This document shows, piece after piece, positions 38,636 through 50,668 of a stretch of 64,000 nucleotides of DNA. The first letter of the stretch is position 1; the number at the start of each line of letters is the position of its first letter. The notes below the pieces were generated by a model. It was not told the origin of the DNA, ran no database searches, and was given only the letters and a program-made list of their open reading frames with translations. The DNA lies in the NCBI RefSeq assembly GCF_011057975.1, contig NZ_CP049109.1:992001-1056000 (forward strand), in the 5' to 3' direction. A program made the translations under genes and the position numbers. The stretch comes from Sphingosinithalassobacter tenebrarum. GTDB lineage: Bacteria; Pseudomonadota; Alphaproteobacteria; Sphingomonadales; Sphingomonadaceae.

Positions 38636-39208
38636 ATGAAGAAGAGTGGCGAAACCAACGGCCCGGTCATCATCAAGAAATATGCTAATCGGCGCCTCTA
38701 CAACACCGAGACTTCGTCCTATATCACTCTCGAACACCTCGCCGCGATGACGCGCGAGGGACGCGACTTCAAGGTGATCGACGCGAAATCCGAGGACGAC
38801 ATTACTCATAATGTCCTGACCCAGATCATCATGGAAGAGGAAGCGCGGGGACAGACCCTGCTGCCGGTCAGTTTCCTGCGTCAGCTGATCGCGCTTTACG
38901 GCGACAGCATGCAGGCGCTGGTGCCCGGCTATCTCGAAGCGTCGATGGAAAGCTTCCGCCGCAATCAGCAGCAGTTCAAGACCGCTGTCGAAGGCGCCTT
39001 CGCCAATTCGCCCTTCGCCGAACTCGCCAAGCAGAATATGGCGATGTTCGAAGCGGCGACTGCCGCGTTCAAGCCGGATGCGACGCAGCCGGGCGCCGCA
39101 GCCCACGGGGCGACCGACGAATCGGCCGCTGCCAAGGATGATGAGATCGCGGCACTGCGTTCGGAGCTGACCCGGCTTCAGGACAAGGTCGAAAAACTCG
39201 GCAAATAG
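38636..39208 (+). CDS. phaR: PhaR, polyhydroxyalkanoate synthesis repressor
   Basis: 190 residues. The N-terminal DNA-binding PHB-accumulation domain reads VIIKKYANRRLYNTETSSYITLEHL, with PHB_acc modules following and a C-terminal coiled coil. It binds PHA and represses phasin and granule genes. ATG at 38636 after GAGAGGGTG. Divergent from the PhaC-like gene, hence possibly its regulator. Confidence 0.95.
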   Translation: MKKSGETNGPVIIKKYANRRLYNTETSSYITLEHLAAMTREGRDFKVIDAKSEDDITHNVLTQIIMEEEARGQTLLPVSFLRQLIALYGDSMQALVPGYLEASMESFRRNQQQFKTAVEGAFANSPFAELAKQNMAMFEAATAAFKPDATQPGAAAHGATDESAAAKDDEIAALRSELTRLQDKVEKLGK

Positions 39209-39220
39209 TTCTGCGGGGAA

Positions 39221-39241
39221 CGGGGCGCGTGCGACGCCCCG
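39221..39241. terminator. Hairpin between convergent phaR and methyltransferase genes
   Basis: CGGGGCG/CGCCCCG stem with a 7-base loop, located between two stops. No T-run, so terminator function is uncertain. Confidence 0.35.
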
Positions 39242-39247
39242 CCGGTC

Positions 39248-40066
39248 TCAATCCGGCTTACGGAACTTCAGTGTCATCCGGTCGCTCTCGCCGATCGCCA
39301 GATAGCGTTGGCGATCCGCGTCGCCTTTGGCGAGCGTCGGCGGCAGCGTCCAGACGCCGCGTTCCCAATCCGCGCTGTCGGCCGGATTGGCGTTTACTTC
39401 CGACGCGCCGACATATTCGAATCCCGCCCCTTCGGCGAGCGCCCGGACCGTCGATACCTTGATATAGCCGCTCGATTCCTCGCGCGCGGCGTCGGCATCT
39501 TCGGGCAGACGATGATCGACCACGCCCAGCATCCCGCCGGGCCGCAGCATCGCGAACATCTGGGCAAAGGCCTCGGGCGAATAATCGGCGCCGTCCCGCT
39601 GATAGCCCATGCGCCAGTTATGCACGTTGCGGAACGTCAGCACGACATCGGCGCTCCCGTCCGGCACCCGCGCATCGCCTTCCCCGGCCGGGAAGATGGC
39701 GGTTTGCAGGCTGCCATAGGTTTCGGGATGCGTTTCCTGCAGGCTGTGGATGCCGCTGAACCCGCGATCGCCCGGCGCAGTGACCCAGAGCTGCCCCTGT
39801 TCGGACAGATAGGGCGCTAGGATTTCAGTATACCAGCCGCCGCCGGGCCATATCTCGACAACTGTGTCATCGGCACCGACTCCGAAGAAATTGAGCGTTT
39901 CGACAGGATGGCGATAGCGGTCGCGCGCGATGCGGTCCGGCGTGCGCGTCGGTGCTTCGACGGCGGCCCGGATCGAGTCGCGCTGCGTGGCCGGAGCTCC
40001 GGTCGCCACGGAGGCGACCGCAACGGCGGTGGTGGCAATGGCTGCTGCAATCATTATCTGGCGCAT
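39248..40066 (-). CDS. Exported class I methyltransferase-like protein
   Basis: 272 residues. A signal peptide (MRQIMIAAAIATTAVAVASVATGAP) precedes a Rossmann methyltransferase core: VVEIWPGGGWYTEIL as motif I, DVVLTFRNVHNW, and LRPGGMLGVVDHR. It belongs to the predicted methyltransferases of COG4798 type, found with signal peptides in several proteobacteria. AdoMet is not expected in the periplasm, so its reaction there is puzzling. ATG at 40066. Confidence 0.85.
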   Translation of the reverse strand: MRQIMIAAAIATTAVAVASVATGAPATQRDSIRAAVEAPTRTPDRIARDRYRHPVETLNFFGVGADDTVVEIWPGGGWYTEILAPYLSEQGQLWVTAPGDRGFSGIHSLQETHPETYGSLQTAIFPAGEGDARVPDGSADVVLTFRNVHNWRMGYQRDGADYSPEAFAQMFAMLRPGGMLGVVDHRLPEDADAAREESSGYIKVSTVRALAEGAGFEYVGASEVNANPADSADWERGVWTLPPTLAKGDADRQRYLAIGESDRMTLKFRKPD

Positions 40067-40115
40067 GAAGTTTCCCCGCGGGTGACCACCGCTATTTGTG
40101 AGTCGAATCGTCGCG

Positions 40116-40304
40116 ATGCAAGAACGCCTGTGGACCGGAGCCGTTGCAGCAATATTGCTGGCGATTTTCAGCGGCGTCGCCGATCATCGCAGGCAGCGGC
40201 GCAGGGACCCGGATCGGGTGGGACTGATTCCCTGGACGTCGATCCAGTTCGTGGCGCTGATGGTCGCGGTGATCCTCGGCGGTCTGGCGCTCGACCTGTT
40301 TTAG
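40116..40304 (+). CDS. Small membrane protein
   Basis: 62 residues, two hydrophobic helices (WTGAVAAILLAIFSGVA; IQFVALMVAVILGGLALDLF) separated by a basic loop RRQRRRDPDR. No family recognised. A GTG at 40098 would add six residues. Divergent from the methyltransferase-like gene. Weak ribosome binding site; modest confidence. Confidence 0.5.
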   Translation: MQERLWTGAVAAILLAIFSGVADHRRQRRRDPDRVGLIPWTSIQFVALMVAVILGGLALDLF

Positions 40305-40311
40305 GCGCGCG

Positions 40312-41472
40312 CTAGTAGAATTCGCGCAGTTCGAGCACCCGTTCGCTGCCGTCGCACATCGTGATCCGTACCGTTCGGCCGGGCAAGCCGACTGTCCAGC
40401 CGACAAGCCCCTGCGCCGAAACGCCGTCGCGCACTGCGATGCCGTCGGCCGCGCAGATGCGTTCGCCGACGCTCCAGCCGGCGCGTGCCGCGGGCGAGTG
40501 GCGCATGACGTGCAGCACGCGCAGTTCCCCGTCCCGATAGGCAAGCAGCAGCCCGCTGGTCGAGCGTATCGGCGGTGCTCCGGCCCGTGTCCCGGAAGCA
40601 AGCACCATCCGGCCGGCCTTTGGATCGAGCAGCACGCGATAGCCGAGCAGAAAGCCCGAGCCGACCCGACCCGCCGCGCCGACGCGCATTGAAAAGCCCC
40701 GTGCATCCTCGACTCGCACTTCGACTGCGCGCGCCGTCACATCGGCAATTTCGATTTCGGGGACGATGGCGACATCGGTCTCGATCGCGCCGCCCAGGCC
40801 GAAGGCGATGGTGCTGGTCATGGCCAGCGGCGCGTAGCGGCTCGCTTCCCAGATCGGGCGCGCGAGCGTGATTGCCGCGCCGTCGCCGGTATCGACGATC
40901 AGCGGACGCAACGGCGTGTCGCCGAGCCGTCCGCGGGTCATGTAGCTGCGGCTTGCCGGTGCGAGACGCAGCGTCGCGCTTTCGCCGCGAAAGGGCAGCC
41001 GTCCGCTGGGCAGGATGCGAAATCGGCGCGCGTCATAGTCGATGTCGAGCGCACAGCAGGAAAGGATGTCGCTGCCGATCAGCAGGTCGCTGCCGCCCCC
41101 GGGCCCGTCGAGCGGGGCGATGCCGATCCGTCCGCCGCTGCGGGTGAGGCCGCCGATCCGCAGGTCCGGGCTGGCAGCCCAGTACAGCGATATGTCGCCG
41201 CCGATCGCGGTCGCGCGCGCCGCCACCGCCCCCCGCAGCCCCGCTTGGTCCGCGAGACTTTCGGAAACGAGCGAATCGCTCAATCCCGTATCGAGCAGCG
41301 CGGATACCGCGCGACCGGCGAAATGCATGGTGAAGCGGATCTGATTATGCTCGGTCAGCTCGAACGCCACCCATTGCGCTTCGCTGTCAGGCGCCAGGCG
41401 GATTTCCTGCGGGGCTGCGGTGAGCGGTGCAAAGGGGATCAGGCACAGCAGCAGGGCAAGGCAGCAGCGCAC
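40312..41472 (-). CDS. Retropepsin-like aspartic protease with PDZ domain
   Basis: 386 residues with signal peptide. Two aspartic-protease half-sites, LLDTGLSDSLV (~60) and IVDTGDGAAITL (~192), so both catalytic aspartates are on one chain, as in pepsin-type or tandem retropepsins. A C-terminal PDZ-like domain (~300-386: GLLLAYRDGELRVLHVMRHSPAARAGWSVGERI) follows. Probably a periplasmic protease. GTG start 17 bases after cpaF, hence co-transcribed. Confidence 0.85.
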   Translation of the reverse strand: MRCCLALLLCLIPFAPLTAAPQEIRLAPDSEAQWVAFELTEHNQIRFTMHFAGRAVSALLDTGLSDSLVSESLADQAGLRGAVAARATAIGGDISLYWAASPDLRIGGLTRSGGRIGIAPLDGPGGGSDLLIGSDILSCCALDIDYDARRFRILPSGRLPFRGESATLRLAPASRSYMTRGRLGDTPLRPLIVDTGDGAAITLARPIWEASRYAPLAMTSTIAFGLGGAIETDVAIVPEIEIADVTARAVEVRVEDARGFSMRVGAAGRVGSGFLLGYRVLLDPKAGRMVLASGTRAGAPPIRSTSGLLLAYRDGELRVLHVMRHSPAARAGWSVGERICAADGIAVRDGVSAQGLVGWTVGLPGRTVRITMCDGSERVLELREFY

Positions 41473-41489
41473 AGGAATCGCGCGGAATC

Positions 41490-43037
41490 CTACAGACAGG
41501 CTTCGAGCAGGGCCTGATCGAAGCCGAACTGCTTGGCCTTGTCGAGCGTATAGGGGCGCAGGCCCATCGAGCGATATTCGCCGATAATCTTCCCATCGGC
41601 GCTTTCGTCGAGATATTCGAACTTGAACAGCTCCTGCGTCACGATGACGGGGCCTTCCATGCCGATGACTTCAGTGACGTTGGTGACGCGGCGGCTGCCG
41701 TCGCGCAGGCGCTTCACCTGGATGATCAGATCCACCGAATCGGCGATCTGCCGCGAAATTGCTTCCTTGGGCACCTTGATGTCCGACATCATCACCATGT
41801 TCTCCATACGCGCCAGGCATTCGCGCGGGGAGTTGGAGTGAAGCGTGGCCATCGAGCCGTCATGGCCGGTGTTCATCGCGGCGAGCAGATCGAAACACTC
41901 GCTGCCACGAATTTCGCCGAGGATGATGCGATCCGGGCGCATACGCAGCGCGTTCTTGACGAGATCGCGGATGGTGATTTCGCCCTGGCCCTCGAGGTTC
42001 GCGGGGCGCGTTTCGAGCGGCAGCCAGTGCGGCTGCTGCAGCCGGAGTTCGGCCGCGTCCTCGATCGTCAGCACGCGCTCGCCCGGGTCGATCAGCTTCG
42101 ACAGGGCGTTGAGCATCGTCGTCTTACCCGAACCGGTGCCGCCCGAAATGACGATGTTGAAGCGGCAGGCGCCGGCGATCTTGAGCATCGTCGCCATTTT
42201 CTGGCTCATCGATCCGCCCTGCGCCATCATGTCGAGCGTGATCGGCTTGGCCGAGAATTTACGAATCGAGATGGCGGTGCCGCGAAGCGACAGTGGCGGG
42301 ACGATCACGTTGACACGCGAACCGTCCTTTAGGCGGGCGTCGGCGAGCGGCGTGGTCTGGTCGACGCGGCGGCCGACCGAATTGCAGATGCGCTGCGCGA
42401 TCTGGAACAGATGCTCCTCGTCGCGAAACTGGATGTTGGCGAGTTCGAGCTTGCCCTTTCGCTCGACATAGGTCTGTTCGGGGCCGTTGACCATGATGTC
42501 GCTGATCGCCGAATCGGCGAGCAGTTCCTCAAGCGGACCGAGGCCGAGCAGTTCGTCGACGAGCACCTTCTCGAGCGCGAATTGTTCGCGGCGATTGAGC
42601 GTCAGTTTGAGTTCGGCCAGCACTTCGCCGATGATCGGGCGGAATTCCTCGGCAAGCTCGTCCTTGCTCAGAGTCGCGGCGGCTTCGGGATCTACGCGTT
42701 CGAGCAGCCGCGGCAGCACCTGTTCCTTGATCCGGTGGATCGAGGCTTCGAAGCCTTCCGAACGCGAACTGCCCTGTTCGCCCGGTCCCGCCTGGCGATC
42801 GGCCAGCCGCTGCATCGCATCGCTGCTCGCCTGCGAGGGCGCGGATTCGGGGGAAGTCGGAGTCTCGGGCTGATCGGCGCCGGGCAGCGGAACGCTGTTT
42901 ACCGATGGAAATTGCTCCCCACCCGGTTCGTGGGCCGGGCGCGACGGACCGCCGCCCTGCATCGGACGCGCGACGCCGAAGCCTCCACGACCCGAGCCGC
43001 TGCCTCCCAATCCGCTGCGTCGTCCGAAAGCGCTCAT
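41490..43037 (-). CDS. cpaF: CpaF/TadA-family secretion ATPase
   Basis: 515 residues. A disordered Gly/Pro-rich N-terminus (~1-95) is followed by the CpaF core: Walker A GGTGSGKTT (~299), Walker B region RIILGEIRGSE and the His-box GHDGSMATLHSNSP. It powers assembly of Flp/Tad pili. No other tad/cpa gene is in the window, so the main cluster must be elsewhere or missing. Paired with the aspartic protease downstream. Confidence 0.93.
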   Translation of the reverse strand: MSAFGRRSGLGGSGSGRGGFGVARPMQGGGPSRPAHEPGGEQFPSVNSVPLPGADQPETPTSPESAPSQASSDAMQRLADRQAGPGEQGSSRSEGFEASIHRIKEQVLPRLLERVDPEAAATLSKDELAEEFRPIIGEVLAELKLTLNRREQFALEKVLVDELLGLGPLEELLADSAISDIMVNGPEQTYVERKGKLELANIQFRDEEHLFQIAQRICNSVGRRVDQTTPLADARLKDGSRVNVIVPPLSLRGTAISIRKFSAKPITLDMMAQGGSMSQKMATMLKIAGACRFNIVISGGTGSGKTTMLNALSKLIDPGERVLTIEDAAELRLQQPHWLPLETRPANLEGQGEITIRDLVKNALRMRPDRIILGEIRGSECFDLLAAMNTGHDGSMATLHSNSPRECLARMENMVMMSDIKVPKEAISRQIADSVDLIIQVKRLRDGSRRVTNVTEVIGMEGPVIVTQELFKFEYLDESADGKIIGEYRSMGLRPYTLDKAKQFGFDQALLEACL

Positions 43038-43105
43038 TCAATGCCCTGCTTCAGCCGGAAATTTGCCGGTATGCGAATGGGTAGATGCCAAGTTTTTACA
43101 ATTAG

Positions 43106-44656
43106 CTAATCGTCCGTTGATCTTTGCCGATCCTCGGCCGCGTACTGCGCCGCGAGCGGGTTTGGCCAGGGGCCCGACCAGCAGCGATCGGGGTGCGACT
43201 GCGCGATGATCGCAGGCTCCCGCGGCGCGATGGCATCGGGGACGCGCGCGAGCGGCGCGACATAAGTGGCAAAGCCGCCCGGGACGACCGCCATATAGTT
43301 GCACAGGCTCTCGGGCTGGGGTGGATAGCGCAGCGCGCGCGCGATTTCGAACGCGGGAGTGGCAAGTCCGATCAGGAGCGCGCCGATCAGCACGCCTTTC
43401 CACAGCCGCCGGCCCGTTTCGACGGGGGCGTTCAGCGCATCGGCTACGGCGACGGACAAAATCGCGAGCGCGGGCGGGGATGCGCGCATAACGAAATCGC
43501 TCGATACGCCGACCTGGATCAACGGGAAGATCAGCAGCACGCCGGCGGTTATCGCAAGCGTGACTCCGCCGAACCGGCCGTGCCGCCCGATCATCACGAG
43601 CGCAAGCAGCCAGGGGCCGACCTCGAGCGCTTCGAAGGCGAGATATTGCGAGAGTGTAAGCGAGGCTTCGCCCATGCCCACCGTGTCGCTCGCGGCGGCG
43701 AGGTAGAGGAGGCCCGGCAGCGCGATCAGCGTGGTCGCGGCGGGGGCGGCGATATCGGCAAGCCGCAGTTCGCGCCGCCGCAGCGTTTCTATTCCCGCAT
43801 GCGCGGCGAAGGGCAGCAATCCCATCACCGTCAGCGGCGACCAGAGCGCGAGCAGCGGAAGCGGCATGAGAAAGGTCGCCAGCCGGCATTTTTCGGTTCG
43901 CCAGAACAAATAGAGCAGAGCGCCCGTCCAGGCGGCGAGGGCGTGCTGCGGTCCGGTGAAGACCTGTGTCACCGGAGCGAGGAAGATCGCGACGTTCCAG
44001 CGATCCGAGGTGTAGCTGAGCGGCTGCCCCGCCAACAGCTGCCCGATCAGGTCGAGCCCGCTGAACCCGATGACGACGAGCAAAGCGATTGCCCTGGCAC
44101 GGGGCGTGGTGAACAGGCTGGCGCCCAGCGCAAGGACCAGGCCGAGCAGCGCTGCATTCTGAAAGAGCAACGCCAGTTCCGCCGCGCGCGTGCCGAAGAT
44201 CTGCCCGACCGCACCGGGAACCAGATACATGCCGAGCGGCGCGCGCAGCAGCATCGGTCCGTCGGCCGAATCATAGGCGAAGGGCCAGGGAGTGGCGGCG
44301 AGATCGCGCAGTACCGCTCCGCGCACTTGCCAGTCGGCATGGGCATAGAAGAACCGCCCTTCGCCGCCGAGCACCAGCACGAGCAGTGCCACGGCGAAGC
44401 CGGTCGCAAGTGTGCGCGGCGCGATCGTCACGTCGGCAAGCCGCGCGTCGCGGCGGAACAAGGCGGCCATCGCAACCAGCGCGCCAAGCGCCGCGAGGCA
44501 GCCCCAGAGCGGCATCAGATCGAGAAAGCGCCAGAGAAGGATCTGGCTGGTCCCGATCAGCAGCAGCAGCGCCGCCAGCAGGCCCGATGCCGGCAGATGC
44601 GGCCGCGTTGCGCCGCGCGGTCGTGACAGAGCAGAAAACAATTCGGCGGACCTCAT
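43106..44656 (-). CDS. Polytopic membrane protein
   Basis: 516 residues with roughly ten to twelve hydrophobic segments and a soluble C-terminal ~80 residues carrying two cysteines (ESLCNYMA, PDRCWSGP). Overall resembles GT-C type membrane glycosyltransferases or O-antigen-like proteins (HADWQVRGAVLRDL after the first helices), but no definitive motif. Function unknown. Confidence 0.7.
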   Translation of the reverse strand: MRSAELFSALSRPRGATRPHLPASGLLAALLLLIGTSQILLWRFLDLMPLWGCLAALGALVAMAALFRRDARLADVTIAPRTLATGFAVALLVLVLGGEGRFFYAHADWQVRGAVLRDLAATPWPFAYDSADGPMLLRAPLGMYLVPGAVGQIFGTRAAELALLFQNAALLGLVLALGASLFTTPRARAIALLVVIGFSGLDLIGQLLAGQPLSYTSDRWNVAIFLAPVTQVFTGPQHALAAWTGALLYLFWRTEKCRLATFLMPLPLLALWSPLTVMGLLPFAAHAGIETLRRRELRLADIAAPAATTLIALPGLLYLAAASDTVGMGEASLTLSQYLAFEALEVGPWLLALVMIGRHGRFGGVTLAITAGVLLIFPLIQVGVSSDFVMRASPPALAILSVAVADALNAPVETGRRLWKGVLIGALLIGLATPAFEIARALRYPPQPESLCNYMAVVPGGFATYVAPLARVPDAIAPREPAIIAQSHPDRCWSGPWPNPLAAQYAAEDRQRSTDD

Positions 44657-44725
44657 GGCCCGCCGATAGCGTGTCAGTACTGAAGAAAGTGATTACAGGC
44701 GAGTAACCATTGCCTGCGCCGCGGA

Positions 44726-44977
44726 TCAGTCGATCTCTTCGGCGAGGACCGTCAGGCCCTTTTCGTTCACTTCGGCAAAGCCGCCGCGAATGGTGAGCGT
44801 TTCGGGCTCGCCCTTATCGGTCCTGTACACGGCGATGCTGCCGTCGCGGATCGTCGACATGAACGGCGCATGGCCTTCGAGCACGCCGAAATCGCCGTCG
44901 ACGCCGGGAACGACGACCATATGGACTTCTTCCGAGCGAACGAGCTTTTCGGGCGTGACGAGTTCGAAGTGCAGCAT
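44726..44977 (-). CDS. atpC: ATP synthase F1 subunit epsilon, short form
   Basis: 83 residues, covering only the N-terminal beta-sandwich ([25 protein letters not shown]...[10 protein letters not shown]). The C-terminal helical pair that inhibits ATPase in E. coli (total ~139) is absent. Inhibition, if any, must use another factor. A palindromic repeat lies immediately upstream, and the GGAG used for initiation adjoins the hairpin. Confidence 0.95.
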   Translation of the reverse strand: MLHFELVTPEKLVRSEEVHMVVVPGVDGDFGVLEGHAPFMSTIRDGSIAVYRTDKGEPETLTIRGGFAEVNEKGLTVLAEEID

Positions 44978-44988
44978 TTCAAATCTCC

Positions 44989-45098
44989 CCCCTCCCGCTT
45001 GCGGGAGGGGTAGGGGGAGGGCGTGTTATCGAGCAACTTCGGAAGTGGAGGGCCGCCCATACAGACCCTCCCCCGACCCCTCCCGCAAGCGGGAGGGG
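44989..45098. repeat. Inverted pair of palindromic repeats between atpD and atpC
   Basis: Copies at 44989-45010 and 45077-45098 of the same palindrome as in uvrA, with arms CCCCTCCCGC/GCGGGAGGGG. Together they fill nearly the whole 131-base junction. On the minus strand the 3' arm runs directly into GGAG-ATTTGAA-ATG, the atpC initiation region. Confidence 0.9.
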
Positions 45099-45108
45099 AG
45101 AAGGTGCG

Positions 45109-46605
<1,497 letters not shown>

Positions 46606-47235
46606 TCAATCAGTGGGAGCCGTAGCTCGGGAAATGGTAACGATCAGGCGTTTCTCGGTGTCGTCCTCGCCCGGAACCGCATCGACATTCAGCACGACGC
46701 CATGCTGCGTCGTCTCCGCCGAAGTCAAGTTGCGCAGCGCAGTCGCGATCTCGTCACCCGGCCCGACTTCGAACCGGCCGAGAAACCCACCGATGATGCG
46801 GCGCGGGATCGCCAGCGCTTCCTTCGCCTTGGGCGCATCGAAATCGCCCTTCAGCGTGAAAGTGAAGGCAATGTCGGTAATATGTTCGGCGCTGACACCG
46901 ACGGCGCGGAACGCCGTGATGACCTGCACCGGGCTGTCGCCTTCGGGAAGCGTCTGCTCGGGGCTGTAGCCCGTGCTGAAGCTTTCCATGCCCTCGGCAT
47001 AGGGACGCGGTTCATAGCCCATGTCCGCCGCCGCCGACAGCACCGCGTCGGGCGAATCGAACATCGACATCCAGCGTTCGGCCATCACCTTTTCGGGATC
47101 GGGCGCGCGGCGCTCGAGTGCGGCGCGCTGCTGCTCGTTCAATGTCGAGACGTCGACCGCATTGCCGTCGCTCCCGCCGCCGCATCCGGCGAGCGCGAGC
47201 GCGATCAGCGCAGGCAGGACGGCGCGGGAGATCAC
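46606..47235 (-). CDS. Lipoprotein embedded in the F1 operon
   Basis: 209 residues. Strong lipobox LAGCGGG after MISRAVLPALIALA. The mature body has no cysteine and no motif I recognise; a helical segment (LNEQQRAALERRAPDPEKV) precedes a beta-rich part. GTG start overlapping the atpG stop (GTGA), and atpD starts 24 bases further on, so it must be co-translated with ATP synthase. An exported lipoprotein here is unexpected. Confidence 0.82.
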   Translation of the reverse strand: MISRAVLPALIALALAGCGGGSDGNAVDVSTLNEQQRAALERRAPDPEKVMAERWMSMFDSPDAVLSAAADMGYEPRPYAEGMESFSTGYSPEQTLPEGDSPVQVITAFRAVGVSAEHITDIAFTFTLKGDFDAPKAKEALAIPRRIIGGFLGRFEVGPGDEIATALRNLTSAETTQHGVVLNVDAVPGEDDTEKRLIVTISRATAPTD

Positions 47236-48122
47236 AGCGCTTCGGCCCCCGAGATGATTTCGACCAGTTCGGTGGTGATCGCCGCCTGACGCGTGCGGTT
47301 ATATTCGATGTTGAGCCGCTTGATCAGGTCGCCCGCATTGCGCGTGGCGTTGTCCATCGCGGTCATTTTCGAACCCTGCTCGGAAGCGGCATTCTCGCGC
47401 ATAGCGCGATAGATCTGCACCGCGATGTTGCGCGGCAGCAGGTCTTCGAGAATCTTCTCCTCGTCGGGCTCATATTCCACCACGGCGCCGGGGCCGGTGG
47501 CGGGCACGCCTTCGGGATCGCGGGTATGGACCGGAACCGGAATGAGCTGCTGCTCGGTCGGCTCCTGGCTCAGCACCGACTTGAAGGTCGAATAGAAGAG
47601 ATGCGCGACGTCGAATTCGCCATCCTTGAACCGGCCGATCAGATCGTCGGCATATTCGCGCGCATCGTTGAAGGTCAGCTTGCCGAGATCGCCCGGTTCG
47701 ATCGCATGCGCCTGATCGTTCGGATAGAGGCGGCGCAGCACCGCACGGCCCTTGCGGCCGATGGTGTAGAATTTCACCGTCTTGCCCTGCGCGATCAGTT
47801 CCTGTGCGCGGCGACGGGCGAGGCGGGCGATGTTGGTGTTGAACGCACCGGCCAGCCCCTTGTCCGACGTGCAGACGACGAACAGGTGCACCTTGTCCTC
47901 GCCCGTACCCGCCATCAGCGGCGAGGAGGTCTCGGCCATGATCACGCGCTTGGCGAGGCTCTGCATCACTTGCTCGAGCCGCTGCGCATAGGGGCGACCG
48001 GCCTCTGCCGCGTCCTGCGCACGGCGCAGCTTCGCGGCGGCGACCATCTTCATCGCCTTCGTGATCTTCTGCGTCGACTTCACCGAGCCGATGCGGGTTT
48101 TCAGCGCCTTGAGACTGGCCAT
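47232..48122 (-). CDS. atpG: ATP synthase F1 subunit gamma
   Basis: 296 residues. N-terminal MASLKALKTRIGSVKSTQKITKAMKMVAAAKL and C-terminal NRTRQAAITTELVEIISGAEAL, the two halves of the rotor coiled coil. Central stalk. Overlaps the lipoprotein gene by four bases. Confidence 0.98.
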   Translation of the reverse strand: MASLKALKTRIGSVKSTQKITKAMKMVAAAKLRRAQDAAEAGRPYAQRLEQVMQSLAKRVIMAETSSPLMAGTGEDKVHLFVVCTSDKGLAGAFNTNIARLARRRAQELIAQGKTVKFYTIGRKGRAVLRRLYPNDQAHAIEPGDLGKLTFNDAREYADDLIGRFKDGEFDVAHLFYSTFKSVLSQEPTEQQLIPVPVHTRDPEGVPATGPGAVVEYEPDEEKILEDLLPRNIAVQIYRAMRENAASEQGSKMTAMDNATRNAGDLIKRLNIEYNRTRQAAITTELVEIISGAEAL

Positions 48123-48136
48123 TTTCTATCCACTAT

Positions 48137-48233
48137 CCCCGTTGGGGCTGAGCTTGTCGAAGCCCCGTCTTTCTTCCTTCGCCTCGCCCGAGAGAAGAAG
48201 AACGGCCCTTCGACAAGCTCAGGGCCAACGGGG
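48137..48233. repeat. Second palindromic repeat family between atpA and atpG
   Basis: Inverted pair, 48137-48166 and 48204-48233, each CCCCGTTGG followed by a palindrome with core CTGAGCTTGTCGAAG. The stem bases differ between copies as GG/CC versus CC/GG, a compensatory change. Similar GAGCTTGTCGAAG elements are common in sphingomonad chromosomes. Confidence 0.88.
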
Positions 48234-48242
48234 TTTCGGTTT

Positions 48243-50367
<2,125 letters not shown>

Positions 50368-50407
50368 GCGATTGGTATCCCTTTGGAGCAGGTGTTGGCC
50401 CCATACG

Positions 50408-50432
50408 AAAAGGGGGCGGCAAAGGCGCCCCC
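50408..50432 (-). other. Hairpin plus T-run in the atpH leader
   Basis: On the minus strand GGGGGCG (50432-50426) pairs with CGCCCCC (50418-50412), then TTTT. It looks like a terminator but lies ~15 bases after the candidate -10, too near the start for ordinary termination; more likely a 5' stabilising hairpin or attenuator. Confidence 0.55.
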
Positions 50433-50446
50433 GATGGGTTGGCGGG

Positions 50447-50475
50447 CTGCTAGCATCGGGTGACGGGGGATGCAA
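50447..50475 (-). promoter_or_regulatory. Candidate promoter of the F1 operon
   Basis: Minus strand TTGCAT (50475-50470), 17-base spacer, TAGCAG (50452-50447). Only moderately close to consensus. Confidence 0.35.
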
Positions 50476-50668
50476 GCCGCAGGCCATCGCCGTGGCGGCG
50501 ATGTGCGCGGCGAGCGCTTCGGAGCGCATAGGTCCGGCGCGCGAACAAGCGGGTATGGTGGCGTGACAATGCGCCGGAGCGGTGCCAAACCGGAAGCGCG
50601 CGCCGAAGGGGCGGCGTGCCTTCGCATGATTCGAGATATCGGAAGGCGCGGACAGAAAGGGGAGTGTG

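Larger units (their letters stand above)
50368..50668. other. Divergent region upstream of atpH
   Basis: A 301-base gap between atpH (minus) and the exported protein at 50669 (plus). It holds the candidate atpH promoter and a G/C-rich leader hairpin. No gene seen in the remainder. Confidence 0.6.

Noticed and set aside
44989..45098. Repeat pair read as ends of an insertion sequence
   Set aside because: Only ~66 bases lie between the copies, with no transposase and no target duplication seen.
50408..50432. Ordinary terminator of an upstream minus-strand gene
   Set aside because: No minus-strand gene ends nearby; the region upstream has no coding frame I can support.
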